DNA of 64,000 nucleotides from CAVVSQ01 sp963848825 (lineage in GTDB: Bacteria > Planctomycetota > Planctomycetia > Gemmatales > Gemmataceae): positions 248,001 through 312,000 of the forward strand of contig CAWKFA010000017.1 of assembly GCA_963848825.1 (NCBI GenBank), in the 5' to 3' direction. The notes beneath the pieces were generated by a model. It was not told the origin of the DNA and made no database searches. It worked only from the letters and a program-made list of their open reading frames with translations. A program made the position numbers and the translations under genes. Below are positions 1-10,074 of this stretch, in pieces (position 1 is the stretch's first letter; each line of letters opens with the position of its first letter).

Positions 1-659
1 GTGGTGGCCTGTCCAGCTCGGGTGGCCTTACTGCCACGGCTGGAGGAGGTGGCACTGCCGGTGGAACGAGTTCCACGGGCGGCATTGCTTCCCTTGGGAC
101 TAGTTCAAGCACGGCAAAATCGTCCAGCTCGGGCACGACCATTCCAGCCGCCAGCGATCCCTATGCCTCAACCTATGGCAACCCGCTGGCGATCGGCAAC
201 TCTGGGGTGGCCACAAGCTTTTCCTACAACAACTCGGGCGGGGTGACCCAAATCGGCAGTCAAACCGGTTTTGGCGTACCCACATTCGCCGCCAGCACCA
301 CGACGACCGCTACTGTGCGCACTGCAGGCAGCACCACCGGTGTTAATGCAGGTGGCTTTAGTACTTTGGGTATCGCCAAAACACCATCCTACACCACCGT
401 GTTGTCGGACGATGTGCCGCTTGTCATGCCCAACCCGGTCAAACTCCAGGGCGAGCTTTTGGCCAGCTTGCGCAACTCATCCTTTTTGGAAAGCGTCCGC
501 GGCGTGGTGCTCGCGGTAGATGGCTCTACCGTATTTCTCAAGGGCCAAGTTCCCACGGAACAAATGCGCACTCGCGTGGAAAACCTCGTGCGTTTGACAC
601 CTGGCGTTCGCGGTGTCGTTAATGAATTGGTTGCTCCAGCACCAGCAATCAGGCAGTAG
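1..659 (+). CDS. BON-domain protein, 5' end outside window
   Basis: The reading frame is open from the first full codon (position 3) to the TAG at 657-659, so the true start lies upstream. The first 60 or so residues are low-complexity Gly/Ser/Thr-rich sequence. The last 70 residues form a BON domain, with alternating strands and helix and the typical phrases VLAVDGSTVFLKGQVPT and VRLTPGVRGVVNEL. BON domains occur in envelope proteins that bind phospholipid or other surfaces. An extracytoplasmic role is therefore likely but no signal peptide is in view. The next gene is csrA after a gap of about 260 bases. Nothing indicates a shared transcript. Confidence 0.75.
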   Translation, partial: GGLSSSGGLTATAGGGGTAGGTSSTGGIASLGTSSSTAKSSSSGTTIPAASDPYASTYGNPLAIGNSGVATSFSYNNSGGVTQIGSQTGFGVPTFAASTTTTATVRTAGSTTGVNAGGFSTLGIAKTPSYTTVLSDDVPLVMPNPVKLQGELLASLRNSSFLESVRGVVLAVDGSTVFLKGQVPTEQMRTRVENLVRLTPGVRGVVNELVAPAPAIRQ

Positions 660-922
660 TCGCCTCAAACATCCTATCTTTGCCAGGCGGCTTAATTTGC
701 CCATTTCACGCCGCGGCGCTGGGAAACCATTGCGCAATCTCGCCTACTACGGTGCGTGTTTTTGCCGCACCACATCTTCGCGCCAGGCTAATTCACAATA
801 AAATCGCTTGTAAACATTGGGAAAACGGGTTCTTGCCTAACGGACCCGGGCACTGGCATAGCGTGTGCTACAAATCCTGCCGGTTAACTATGGATTTCAT
901 TTCTCGTTCACGGAGGATGACG

Positions 923-1216
923 ATGTTGGTACTATCCCGCAAGCCTGGCGAAAAAGTGGTCATCGGTAACGGCATCATCGTTACGGTGGTTGAGGTCAAA
1001 GGCAACCGCGTTCGGCTGGCCTTCGAAGCCCCTGGCGACGTAAAAATTATGCGCTCTGAGTTGTTGGAAGGACGAGCCGATAACTCCCCATCGGCGGATG
1101 AAGTGGATGCCGATCTGGCCAAGAAGCCTTCCGAGTGGCACGCGGAGCCGGACGCCGAGGTGCGGCCTACTCACCGTATTCGAGGCTATTCAAAGATCAT
1201 TCCGCACCGGAACTAA
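923..1216 (+). CDS. csrA: Carbon storage regulator CsrA
   Basis: CsrA is a small dimeric RNA-binding protein that controls translation and stability of mRNAs, often those for flagella and carbon storage. The N-terminal 60 residues match the family: MLVLSRKPGEKVVIG, then VKGNRVRLAFEAP and the helix with VKIMRSEL. The 97-residue protein has a polar C-terminal tail of about 40 residues beyond the usual core. ATG 923 is preferred over ATG 917 because GGAGG at 912-916 is six bases before 923 but directly abuts 917. It converges on fliN with a 7-base gap, so its neighbourhood with flagellar genes fits the known CsrA role in motility. Residue Arg44-type RNA-contact sequence (VRLAFEAP) is present. 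Confidence 0.95.
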   Translation: MLVLSRKPGEKVVIGNGIIVTVVEVKGNRVRLAFEAPGDVKIMRSELLEGRADNSPSADEVDADLAKKPSEWHAEPDAEVRPTHRIRGYSKIIPHRN

Positions 1217-1223
1217 ACGGCGA

Positions 1224-1613
1224 CTATTTCTTCGTTCCCTGCTTGGGATCGAGAATCTCTTGAATACGAATGGCGAAGCGGTCTTCGATCACCACGACCT
1301 CTCCTCGCGCAAAGGGAACGCCCTGGACGAGCAGGTCGATGGGCTCGGAGATGGACCGGTCCAGGCCGACGACCGAGCCAATGCCCAGTTTGAGTATTTC
1401 GCCGATCGACATGGTGACACGCCCAAGCTCGGCGGTCACGGATACCGCTACGTCAAGCAAATGGTTCAAGGAACCCGCTTCGCCCGCCGCCGCGATAGCC
1501 TTGAACTCGGGAAACTCCGCGATGCTGGCCAGGACGGCTTGATTGGGCGCGGCCTCGGCAGGCGGTGCCGCCGTTGGTTGCGCAGCGTCCAGAGGTTGGT
1601 TGGCGGCACTCAT
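1224..1613 (-). CDS. fliN: Flagellar motor switch protein FliN
   Basis: FliN forms part of the C-ring of the flagellar motor, together with FliM, and also acts in export of flagellar subunits. The 129-residue protein has an Ala/Pro-rich N-terminal tail of about 45 residues, then the SpoA (surface presentation of antigens) fold: LLDVAVSVTAELGRVTMSIGEILKL, DLLVQGVPFARGEVVVIEDRFAIRI. It is the last gene of fliL-fliM-fliN on the minus strand and starts 3 bases after the fliM stop. Length and domain order are normal for the family. Start ATG at 1613. Confidence 0.93.
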   Translation of the reverse strand: MSAANQPLDAAQPTAAPPAEAAPNQAVLASIAEFPEFKAIAAAGEAGSLNHLLDVAVSVTAELGRVTMSIGEILKLGIGSVVGLDRSISEPIDLLVQGVPFARGEVVVIEDRFAIRIQEILDPKQGTKK

Positions 1614-1616
1614 GGT

Positions 1617-2483
1617 TTATTTCTGCACGAAGGATTCTATTCGGAAAGCTTTCCAGGAGCCAATCTTGCCGACCCGCCCGCGAAATAAAAGCTGACCCCC
1701 AGCGCTGGCCACAACGCCTTCGTCATTGCGCTGGTCGAGCAGCATGACATCCCCCACCTGCAACCGCGACAACTGAGAGAGCTTTAGTTCGGTCTTGCCG
1801 AGGACGAATTCCAGGCGCACTGGCAAATTGCTGACGAGCGCCTGCTTTCGCTGCGCTATAGTGCGGTCGTCGGCCACCGGCGCTGCGCCGACCTGTCCTT
1901 CCCCCAGGGCCTCCAGGATGCCCTTCTTTTGGAAAAACCACGTTCCTTCGGTTTCTCCCCAGGGACCTCGTATTTTCCACGGCAAAATCACCAAGACATC
2001 GGTGGCCGAGAAAAACCGACTACCTTGTGGGTTGCTTTCTCTTTCGCCTAACTCCCAGGCTACCAGGCGTGCGCTTGGCCACGATTCGCGAAAAAACGGG
2101 AGCCAGAGCTGAACGAGGAAATAATCGGCGAGGTTCTCCTCGACCACGCTCAGTTCGCGATCTTCCGTCACTGCGGACTTCTCGCCCAACATGACGCCGA
2201 TGATTTGCAGGAGCAATAAACGGGGCAGCACCAACAAGGTGGGCAACTGCCCGCCGGCGATGAGCACGCGGTACGCGACGACTGTCGAAGGGAGCTTGGC
2301 CAGGCCCGCCTGGGCATACGCTGTATCCAGCGGCCCGGCGCTGACCTCGATCGGGACAGGGAGTTGTTTTGCCCAGGACCGGTTGGCCTGGGTGCAAGCC
2401 GTCGCAAACCAACCGCTCAGGCGATTGATCCAGTCCGCGGGTAGGCGGATCGGTTTCGTGAAATCATACGGTGAGACGTTCAT
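1617..2483 (-). CDS. fliM: Flagellar motor switch protein FliM, short N-terminus
   Basis: FliM is the C-ring protein that receives the CheY-P signal and binds FliG and FliN. The 288-residue protein begins VSPYDFTKPIRLPADW, which matches the start of the middle domain in other FliM proteins (consensus YDFxxPxR). A CheC-like middle domain follows to about residue 190, and a C-terminal SpoA domain from about residue 215 (LEFVLGKTELKLSQLSRLQVGDVMLLD). The N-terminal EIDALL-type peptide that binds CheY-P in enteric FliM is not seen before the YDF segment. The start ATG overlaps the fliL stop by 4 bases (2480-2483), so the two are translationally coupled. An upstream in-frame start that would restore the peptide is not visible. 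Confidence 0.88.
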   Translation of the reverse strand: MNVSPYDFTKPIRLPADWINRLSGWFATACTQANRSWAKQLPVPIEVSAGPLDTAYAQAGLAKLPSTVVAYRVLIAGGQLPTLLVLPRLLLLQIIGVMLGEKSAVTEDRELSVVEENLADYFLVQLWLPFFRESWPSARLVAWELGERESNPQGSRFFSATDVLVILPWKIRGPWGETEGTWFFQKKGILEALGEGQVGAAPVADDRTIAQRKQALVSNLPVRLEFVLGKTELKLSQLSRLQVGDVMLLDQRNDEGVVASAGGQLLFRGRVGKIGSWKAFRIESFVQK

Positions 2484-2971
2484 TGCACCACGAACTCATC
2501 GAACAGAATATCGAGGATCTTTTCCTCGCCGTCCGGAAACAACATGGCATTGAATTGATCGCGAATTTCGCGGCGTATACGGTTGACGCCGATGTTACGG
2601 GTAACTTCACGCGGTGATTGGTCCGACAAATACCCGATGACCCAGCTTTTCAGGAAGGCTTTTTGCTTTTCCAAGAGCTCGGTGATTTCCTTGGCCTCCA
2701 CTTCCTCGATCGCCAGCATGATTTTGACGCGTAGAAAACGCGCCAGCCGTTCGTCGGGAAGATTGACAACGACATTGTCGAAAGGCAGCGCGGTCTGTTT
2801 GCTTTTCGGGACCTCGTGCTTGCCTTTTTTGTCGGCTTGGGGATTGTGTGAGCTTTTGTTCAGAAGCCACGGTAACGCGGCTCCCGCGCCGATCGCGACG
2901 ACTGCGATCAAGATCAGAACGATCAAGCCTTTTTTGCCGGCCTTGGGCGGGGCAGCGGCTTCGGTGGCCAT
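2480..2971 (-). CDS. fliL: Flagellar basal body-associated protein FliL
   Basis: FliL is a single-pass inner-membrane protein that surrounds the stator units and supports torque. The 163-residue protein has a short cytoplasmic lead, one transmembrane helix at about residues 15-37 (LIVLILIAVVAIGAGAALPW), a charged linker, and the periplasmic FliL domain with FDNVVVNLPDERLARFLRVKIML and the terminal ILFDEFVVQ. It is the first visible gene of the minus-strand fliL-fliM-fliN set and overlaps fliM by 4 bases. The gap to the next upstream gene (lipoprotein) is about 115 bases. Confidence 0.92.
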   Translation of the reverse strand: MATEAAAPPKAGKKGLIVLILIAVVAIGAGAALPWLLNKSSHNPQADKKGKHEVPKSKQTALPFDNVVVNLPDERLARFLRVKIMLAIEEVEAKEITELLEKQKAFLKSWVIGYLSDQSPREVTRNIGVNRIRREIRDQFNAMLFPDGEEKILDILFDEFVVQ

Positions 2972-3087
2972 GCCTTATTCTCCACGACGTTTGGCTCTCA
3001 TGCCCAAACCTCCCGTCTTCGTTCATGGGCGTTCCATCGATCTTTATCGGCACTTGAAAAGGGGCTTCACTACCTTTAACGCCTTCT

Positions 3088-3702
3088 TTATTTGGTCGGC
3101 GCCGGCGCCGGCGCGGCCCGGGCCGACTTGGCGGCCTCTTTTTCATGTTCCAGGTGGTACATTATTTCATCAATCAATGGCTTCAGGGCCGCCCGCATTT
3201 CCTCCAGCTTACGCATGCGTTCGCGCAGATCATCAAGTTCGGACGTGAACTGGCGGACTTCCTCGCGCGTGCGTTTCAGTTGTTTGCTGGAATCTTCCAT
3301 CTCGAAGGAGGCATGTTGTAAGTGCTCGTCCCGTTCGCGTGCCTGCTTTTTCAGGGTTTGTACCTGATCGGCAAGCGCTTTGCGCTGGTCGTCTGTTTCA
3401 TTGAACTGTTTGATTAATTGCGACATCGATTCATTGTTGGCGGCCCCATTCGGGCCATACAGGCCAGGCCCATAAGGATTTTGGGGATAGCCCTGATAGG
3501 GATTGGGCAAGTTTGGATTGGGTGGCAATGGCGTCGGCATCGGACCTTTGAAGGCTGATGTGGCGGCGGCTGCTTGCGGATCGGGAGCGGGCGGCCCGCT
3601 TGGCTTCGTCCACGGTTGCACCGAAACCGTGCATCCCGCCACGGCCGTGAGGAGGAAGGGGGCTAGCCCCACCATTCTGCTCAGTTTGCTCCGACTCCGC
3701 AT
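3088..3702 (-). CDS. Coiled-coil lipoprotein, function unknown
   Basis: The 204-residue protein has a signal peptide with a lipobox ending LLTAVAGC, so it is probably lipid-anchored at an outer face of a membrane. A Pro/Asn/Gly-rich linker (residues about 35-85) leads to a long heptad-rich coiled coil of about 95 residues (QLIKQFNETDDQRKALADQV onward), and the tail is Ala/Pro-rich. ATG at 3702 is chosen because AGAGGAAG lies about 7 bases upstream; an ATG 10 codons further up would give a poorer signal peptide. It is transcribed toward fliL, about 115 bases away, so it may be co-expressed with the flagellar genes. No specific function is recognised. Confidence 0.75.
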   Translation of the reverse strand: MRSRSKLSRMVGLAPFLLTAVAGCTVSVQPWTKPSGPPAPDPQAAAATSAFKGPMPTPLPPNPNLPNPYQGYPQNPYGPGLYGPNGAANNESMSQLIKQFNETDDQRKALADQVQTLKKQARERDEHLQHASFEMEDSSKQLKRTREEVRQFTSELDDLRERMRKLEEMRAALKPLIDEIMYHLEHEKEAAKSARAAPAPAPTK

Positions 3703-4106
3703 GGCGGCTTCCTCTGGCAACAACCGGCACACCTTCTGGGCCGGCGCCGTGTACGCTCAACGAACCTAATGAACGCAAGGAATTTGGGGTTGGACTTATA
3801 ACCCGGATTTCCCTCCTGTCAAGATCACCTTGATAGCCCGAAGCGGAGGGTCGATCCGTCAATGCCACCCCCGGCGACTAAAGCCAATCCGGTGCAATCG
3901 TCGCCATCGTGATAGGCGGTACTATTGCCGGGAAAGAAATTGTAATCCCCGGCAGAAAAAGACAAAAATATTTCCCATCTTCGATAAACGGAAGTAGTTT
4001 TCCCCGTTCGGGGTCGCGACCGGGGCGCATTGTTTCTACACATCGAACTGTCGCGCTTGTACATGTCCGTGCCGAACGGAAACGATCGAGGGGAGATGTC
4101 GGAGCC
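3703..4106. other. Divergent intergenic region, 404 bases
   Basis: This gap separates the minus-strand lipoprotein/flagellar genes from the plus-strand HDOD kinase gene and so should hold promoters for both. The stretch at 3930-3990 is A-rich compared with its surroundings. I see no convincing sigma-70 or sigma-28 promoter, no terminator hairpin and no credible coding sequence. Confidence 0.3.
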
Positions 4107-5922
4107 ATGGCTCAAGAGAACGTGCTCGCCCGGATTACTGACAATCCGAAGCTGCCGTCGCCGCCGACGCTCACCCTGCGCGTGCTGGAACAAGCTAGCC
4201 GGCCCAACTGCACCATCGGCGAAATCGGCAAAATCATCAGCTTCGATCCGGCCTTGTGCGGTAAGATGCTCAAGCTGGTCAATTCCTCGCTCTTTGGTCT
4301 GCAGCGACCCGGTAACCTCGATTGAACGCACCCTGAATCTATTGGGCCTGAACCACGTGCGCTCGCTGGTGTTGAGTCTGTCCCTGGCGACGTTGCGGTT
4401 CAAACAAGCCTCAAGCAGCCAGATGAAGGCTTATTGGAAGAGTTCGGTCACGGTCGCCATCGTTTGCCGCGAAATGGCGTCGCTGCGGAAATGGCCCGAT
4501 CCCGATAGTGAAATGGTAGCCGGCCTGTTATGCGACATGGGCATTTTGCTGCTTCAAGAAACCTTTCCCGAGCAGTATCGCCACGTGACGGCGGCCATGG
4601 CCGGCGGCGGCCGGGACCTGTGTGCGCTCGAAACCCAAGAGATTGGCGTTGACCACGCCGAGGCCGGTGCCCACTTTCTCGGGCGCTGGAAGCTGGCCGA
4701 GGATTTGACCCAGGCAATCCAGTATCATCACCGTCCCGCCGAAGCCCCCCAAGCCCGCCAGGCCCGCGCCTTTTTGCTTTGTTTCGCCAGCCGGATCGCC
4801 GCGCTGCACAGCGGTGACCAGGCCGCCCTGCTCGGACAAATCGTTTCGATAGCGGGCGAACGCTATGGTTTGCAAGACGAACAGCTCTTTGCTTTTCTGG
4901 ACTCGCTCGAAAGCAAAATAAGTGAGTTCGCGTCCCTGCTGGAGGTCGATCTTGGCCCCTCGGAATCGTTTTCAAGCCTCTTCGCCCGCGCCACCGAGAA
5001 TCTGACGCAACTCGCTGTCGAGGCCAGCCTTGATAGTGTACGCATCCAGAGCGAGAAGGTGCAGGTCGAACAACACCTGCGTGATGCCCGCGAATCCTTG
5101 CAAAAAACCGAAGAACAGCTGCGGCAGGCGCAGAAAATGGAAGCCATTGGCCGTCTCGCCGGTGGACTGGCCCACGATTTCAACAATCTCTTGACCGTGA
5201 TCCTGGGTAACTGCGAATTGCTTCTCGAAATGCCCACACTCGGGGCCGAGGGAACCGAACTCGTGGACCTTATCCGCCAGACAGGCACGCGCGCCGCCGA
5301 CCTCACGCGGCAGCTTTTGGCGTTTAGCCGCAAACAATTGCTGGTGCCGGAACTGACTTCCCTCAACGTCACCGTGGCCAACATGAGCAAGATGCTAAGC
5401 CGTCTTCTGGGTGACGACATTCAGATCACCGTCCGGCTCGCGGACGATCTCGAAGTAGTAAAGATCGATGTCAACCAGATCGAACAGGTCATGATGAACC
5501 TGGCGGTCAACGCGCGCGATGCCATGCCGAAAGGCGGCGTCCTGGCCATAGAAACTTTCAATCTGCAGTTGGGCCAGGATGAGACGCGGCACAATCCGGA
5601 CATCCGGCCCGGGCACTATGTCGTGCTCGTGGTGCGCGATAGCGGCTGCGGCATGAGTGAGGCGCTTTTGCAGAAAATCTTCGAGCCCTACTTCACGACC
5701 AAGGAAATTGGCAAAGGCACTGGCCTGGGGCTCGCGACGGTTCATGGCATCGTACGGCAAAGCGGCGGACACATTACCGTCGCCAGCGAAGTCGGTAAGG
5801 GGACAGTATTTCATATTTATTTGCCGGCAGCGCCCCCGTCGGCGCCGGTGAAACCACCCCGGGGCCTATCTCTCAACGGGGACAAGGTATTGGCACCATG
5901 GGGAGCGCACCAGCATGGATAG
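4107..5922 (+). CDS. HDOD-domain hybrid: HDOD + histidine kinase (one frameshift)
   Basis: Predicted cytoplasmic sensor kinase of about 605 residues. Residues about 10-210 form an HDOD domain (NPKLPSPPTLTLRVLE, FDPALCGKMLKLVNSS), a metal-dependent-hydrolase-like fold usually without catalysis. A coiled coil near residues 315-345 leads to a histidine kinase. It has an H-box at about residue 355 (LAHDFNNLL), an N-box NLAVNARDAM, and G-boxes DSGCGM and GTGLGL. No transmembrane segment is seen. The frame changes near 4311: LFGLQRP continues as VTSIERTLNLLGL only if one C in GCGACCCGG is removed. The gene overlaps the next one by 8 bases. It is paralogous in its HDOD part to the gene at 8400. Confidence 0.85.
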
Positions 5923-8356
5923 TCCCCCAACCCTGACGACGGCACAGGCGCAGAACGCCACGCTTCCTTACGACACATCGCTCGCCGCACCGCCAGGTGA
6001 TGAAAGCGGCGGGCAGATCGCCCCGGCGCCACGGCGCCTGGCACCCTCTCCCCGGCGCGCCTGCTACTTCAAGGCCTTATCGAGGCCAATGTCATCCTCC
6101 TGGAAGAATGGCAGGTACTGGAAGAATCGCAACGGCACCGTTTGCTCGATACCTCTAACCGCGATCTGCTTTTACCCCAGCTGGTGGAAATCGGGCTGAT
6201 CACCGATTATCAAGCGGCCCAGGTCATGGCCGGTGGCATGCACCGGCTGGTATTCGGCAATTATCGCATCCTGGACCGCCTCGGCGTCGGCGGCATGGGG
6301 GTCGTATATCGGGGCGAACACATTCTCATGCGCCGCCCGGTCGCCATCAAAGTGCTGCAAGTGCCACGCGACCATGACGAAGTCATGCTCAAACGCTTTG
6401 CCACCGAGATGCGCGGTGCTGGCGCGCATTCGCCACCCGAACATCGTGCGTGCCCTCGACGCGGGCCGCCGCAGGGCCTTTGAGCATGAGGCGCATAGTT
6501 TCCATTATCTGGTCATGGAACGCGTGATCGGCACGGATCTCGAACAACTGGTTGCCGACGGGCCCATGAGCGTGGCCCGCGCCTGTGAACTCATCTACCA
6601 AATCGCCAGCGCTCTCGAGGAAACTCACCGCCATAACTTGATTCATCGAGATATCAAGCCCTCGAATATCCTCGTTACGCAAGAAAACGTCGCCAAGTTG
6701 CTCGATTTCGGCCTGGCCCTGCATTTCGGCAGCCGCCGTCTAACATCGCCCGGCACGCTACTCGGCACACTCAGCTATATGGCCCCCGAACAGGCGGTGG
6801 ACTCGGCAACTGTCGATGTGCGCGCCGATATATTCGGCCTGGGCGCGGCGCTCTTTTTCGCCCTGACCGGCAAGCCGCCGTTTGCGGCCCACGGCAATAT
6901 TACGCAGCAGGTGGCCAGCCGTCTCACGCAACCCGTTCCCGACCTGCGCGCAGCGTGCGGACGTGCCCATGGGGCTCGAGGGCGTGATCCGCCGCATGAT
7001 GGCGCATCATCGCGACGATCGCTTGCCGACGCCGCAATCCGTCATGCGCGCGCTCTTGCCATTCGTGAATCCGACCTGCCATTTCGGGCCCGTACGCCGC
7101 AACTCGGAACCGGTAATCTCATTACCCAGCGTGGATGGCATTCCCGCGCTGGCCCGCGCTGTCCCACGGGTCCTTGTCGTTGATGATGAGGAGCTGGTGC
7201 GCCGCGTTTGCCTGGGCTTTTTCCGCAATGAGAACTTCGAGTGCGCCGAAGCCGGCAACGGCGCCGAGGGGTTGCGGCTGCTGGCGCAGCGCTCCTTCGA
7301 CCTGGTCCTCCTCGATATCGACATGCCGGTCCTTAATGGTATGGAGGCCTTGCAGCGCTCCGCGCCGAACCTGCGCTCGTGAATCTGAAGGTCATTATGA
7401 TGTCCGGCGGTGTTTCAGCGGACGAGCTGGCCGCCATGCTAAACCTGGGCGCCGACGACTATGTCGCGAAACCACTCGTTCGCCAGGACCTGTTGGCACG
7501 CGTCAAGGCCGGGCTCTTGCACAAGGCGACGCAGGACCGCACCGAGGAACTCAACCGGCAACTCTTACGGATCAACGCGGAGCTCGAACAGACCCTGCTC
7601 CTGCGCAATAGCGACCTAGTCCAGGCCCGCAATGCACTGGTTTTCGCGCTGGCCAAAATCGTGGAATCGCGGACCCAGGAAACCGCCGGTCACTTGACGC
7701 GCATGACGCGTTATGTTGTGGCCGTGGCTGGGCGGGCGGCTGCCACTCCCAGGCTAGCCGGGGTACTCGATGAGCCTTTCCTGCAAACGCTGCACGCTTG
7801 CACCCTCCTGCATGACATTGGCAACGTGGCCATGCCGGACCATATTCTGCGCCCTAGCGGCCGCCTCGATCCCGAAGACCACATCATTTTGCAGGGCCAT
7901 ACCACGATCGGGGCCGAAACGTTGAAAGGGGTTGCCAAACGTGACCGCGCCGCGGCCCCCTTTTGGCAAATGGCCATCGACATCGCCAGGCATCATCATG
8001 AGCATTTTAACGGCAAGGGGTATCCCGACCGACTTGCCGGCAACGACATTCCGCTGGCGGCGCGCATCGTGGCGGTCGCCGATGCCTACGATACTTTGCG
8101 CAACCCGGGCGCTTCCGGTGTGGAGCTTTCGCATAACGCGGCGGTGGAGCTGGTGCTGAAGGGGTCGCCTGGACGGTTCGACCCGTTATTGATGAAGGCG
8201 TTCGGGGAAGTTGAAAAGGAACTCGAAACGATTTTTCGCACTTGTCCAGAGAGCGATGCGAACCTCTTCGCGTCGTTTGGCCCGGGCGGGAGTACCGTGC
8301 CATCGTTATCAGGGATGGTTGATGTTTCGGGACCGCGTTTTCGGGTCGAGGGGTGA
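5915..8356 (+). CDS. Ser/Thr kinase - receiver - HD-GYP fusion, copy 1 (four frameshifts)
   Basis: Predicted cytoplasmic fusion of about 814 residues. A Hanks-type kinase spans about residues 115-360: Gly loop LGVGGMGVVY, Lys in VAIKVL, catalytic HRDIKPSNIL, DFGLAL and the APEQ motif. A receiver domain spans about 415-535, with acidic VVDDEE, phosphoacceptor Asp in LLDIDMP and Lys in AKPL. An HD-GYP c-di-GMP phosphodiesterase spans about 575-780, with HDIGN, HHHEHFNGKGYP and the PDHIL segment. All key residues are present. Frame breaks lie near 6004-6060, 6412, 6950-6960 and 7379. Each joins homologous sequence seen unbroken in the paralogue at 10075. The GTGA at 7379-7382 falls inside the receiver fold, so it is not a gene boundary. 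Confidence 0.85.
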
Positions 8357-8399
8357 CCCCGAAGTGCGGTTCAGCCGATACCGACCGGTTTTGTCGGTT

Positions 8400-9988
8400 A
8401 TGAATGAAATTATTTCACCTATGTCCACCAAAATTTTATCGAAGATGCAAAAGGTCGAGCTGCTGAAACAGATCGCCGCCAATCCGAGCATTCCCTCGCC
8501 CCCCACCGTGGTCTTGCAGGTGCTGGACAAGGCGAGCCAACAGGATTGCACGATCGCCGACCTCTGCAAAATAATTCAGGTCGATCCGGGGTTGGCGGGG
8601 CGCATCCTGCGCATCGTCAATTCCGCCACCTTCGGTCTGTCACGGCCGGTGACTTCCATCCAGCGCGCCCTCGCGGTGGTGGGGCTGAATTCCGCGAGAC
8701 TTCTCGTCTTGTCGATTTCCTTTCCGGAAATGCAACGCAAGGCGGTGAAGTTCGACCCGCAATGGCAGAAAAACTACTGGAAGGCGTCAGTCGCCGGCGC
8801 GATCGTGGCACGTGAATTGTCGCGTAGAAATCGTGCCCGCGACCCGGAAGATGATATGGCTGCGGGTCTCTTGCGCGACCTGGGAGAATTGATACTGCAA
8901 CAGTTATTTCCCGATGGCTACAAGAGCGTTCTCGCGGAACCCGCCGACGCGCTGATCAATAAGCAGTGTGAGATCGAAGAGACGCATTGCGGCCTGGATC
9001 ACGCCGAGGTCAGCGCCTTTATCCTTGATCGCTGGCGGTTGCCGCCGGAAGTTACCGAGGCCATTCGCCATCATCATAATCCGGATCAGGTGCAATTTTC
9101 CTCGCCCCAGGCGCGCACACGAGCGTACTTGCTCCAGTTTGCCACCCAAGCCTCTCAATTGTTGCAGCACCCGGGCAAGCCGAAAATCCTCCGCCAATTG
9201 CAGGAGCTGGCGCAGAGCCAGTTCAAAATGACCGCGGACGATCTTACGGAGTTCTTAAAGCCCTTGAGCCAAAAGATCGCCGACTTTGCCGGCCTGTTGC
9301 AGGTCGATATCGGCGAATCGACGGACTACGAATCGGTGTTCGCGCGCCAGCGAAGAACTCGTCAGCCTGTCGGTAACCACGAACCTCGACAAACAGCGCG
9401 CTACGGAAAAAACGCGCCAGGCCGAATCCGAGGCACGGCGCTGGAAACAAGAAGCGGTCTTCGACCCGCTTACCAAGGTTTTCAATCGCCGGTTCCTGGA
9501 AAGCAAGCTGCGCGAACTTTTCGAGGCCCCCAAAGACGTGTCAACGCAGTTCGGCATGCTCTTTCTGGACCTCGACGGTTTCAAGCCCCTTAACGATTCG
9601 TTCGGCCACGCTTTCGGCGATCTGGTGCTGCAAAAGGTTGCCGATGCTCTCAATCGCGCGATACGGCAGGGCGATATCGTGGCTCGTTATGGCGGCGACG
9701 AGTTCTGCATTTACGCCGAGGGAATCGACGAGCAAGGCGTGCAAGCCCTCTGCAAACGCATCTGGCAAACGATCAACGAACTGGTCTTCGTCATGGGTCC
9801 CCATCAGGGCAAAGTCGGGCGCCTCGATTGGCGCGGTCCACGGCTGTTCGGCAGCTGGCTGGGAATCGCCTGAAGCATTGCTGGCCGCCGCGGACCAGGC
9901 CATGTACCAGGCCAAGTCCCAGGGCAAGAACCGGGTCGTCTTCTGGCAGCAACTGCCTGCATCCGAAAAAGTGACGGTTGGGGTTTGA
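8400..9988 (+). CDS. HDOD - GGDEF diguanylate cyclase (two frameshifts)
   Basis: Predicted enzyme of about 530 residues that makes c-di-GMP under control of an HDOD sensor. The HDOD domain spans about residues 20-225 (NPSIPSPPTVVLQVLDKASQ, VDPGLAGRILRIVNSATFGL) and is clearly paralogous to that at 4107. A helical linker precedes the GGDEF domain (about 350-520), which has DPLTKVFNRRF, FLDLDGFKPLND and the signature RYGGDEF. An RxxD inhibitory site (RQGD) sits exactly five residues before GGDEF, so product inhibition is likely. Frame breaks lie near 9347 and 9830. Starts ATG 8400 or ATG 8421 are both possible, and neither has a clear ribosome-binding site. It lies 44 bases after copy 1 of the kinase fusion. 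Confidence 0.83.
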
Positions 9989-10074
9989 GGGTGTTAACGA
10001 ACGAAGCATGACCCACGTATTCAGGACCTCGCACGAAACAAGGATCGATCGGCACTCTCCCGGGAACGTTGGCG

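Noticed and set aside
7379..7382. GTGA overlap as a real gene boundary inside the first kinase fusion
   Set aside because: The break lies between the receiver's phosphoacceptor strand and the next strand (KVIMMSGG), so a boundary here would split one domain. The paralogue at 10075 runs through the same point unbroken.
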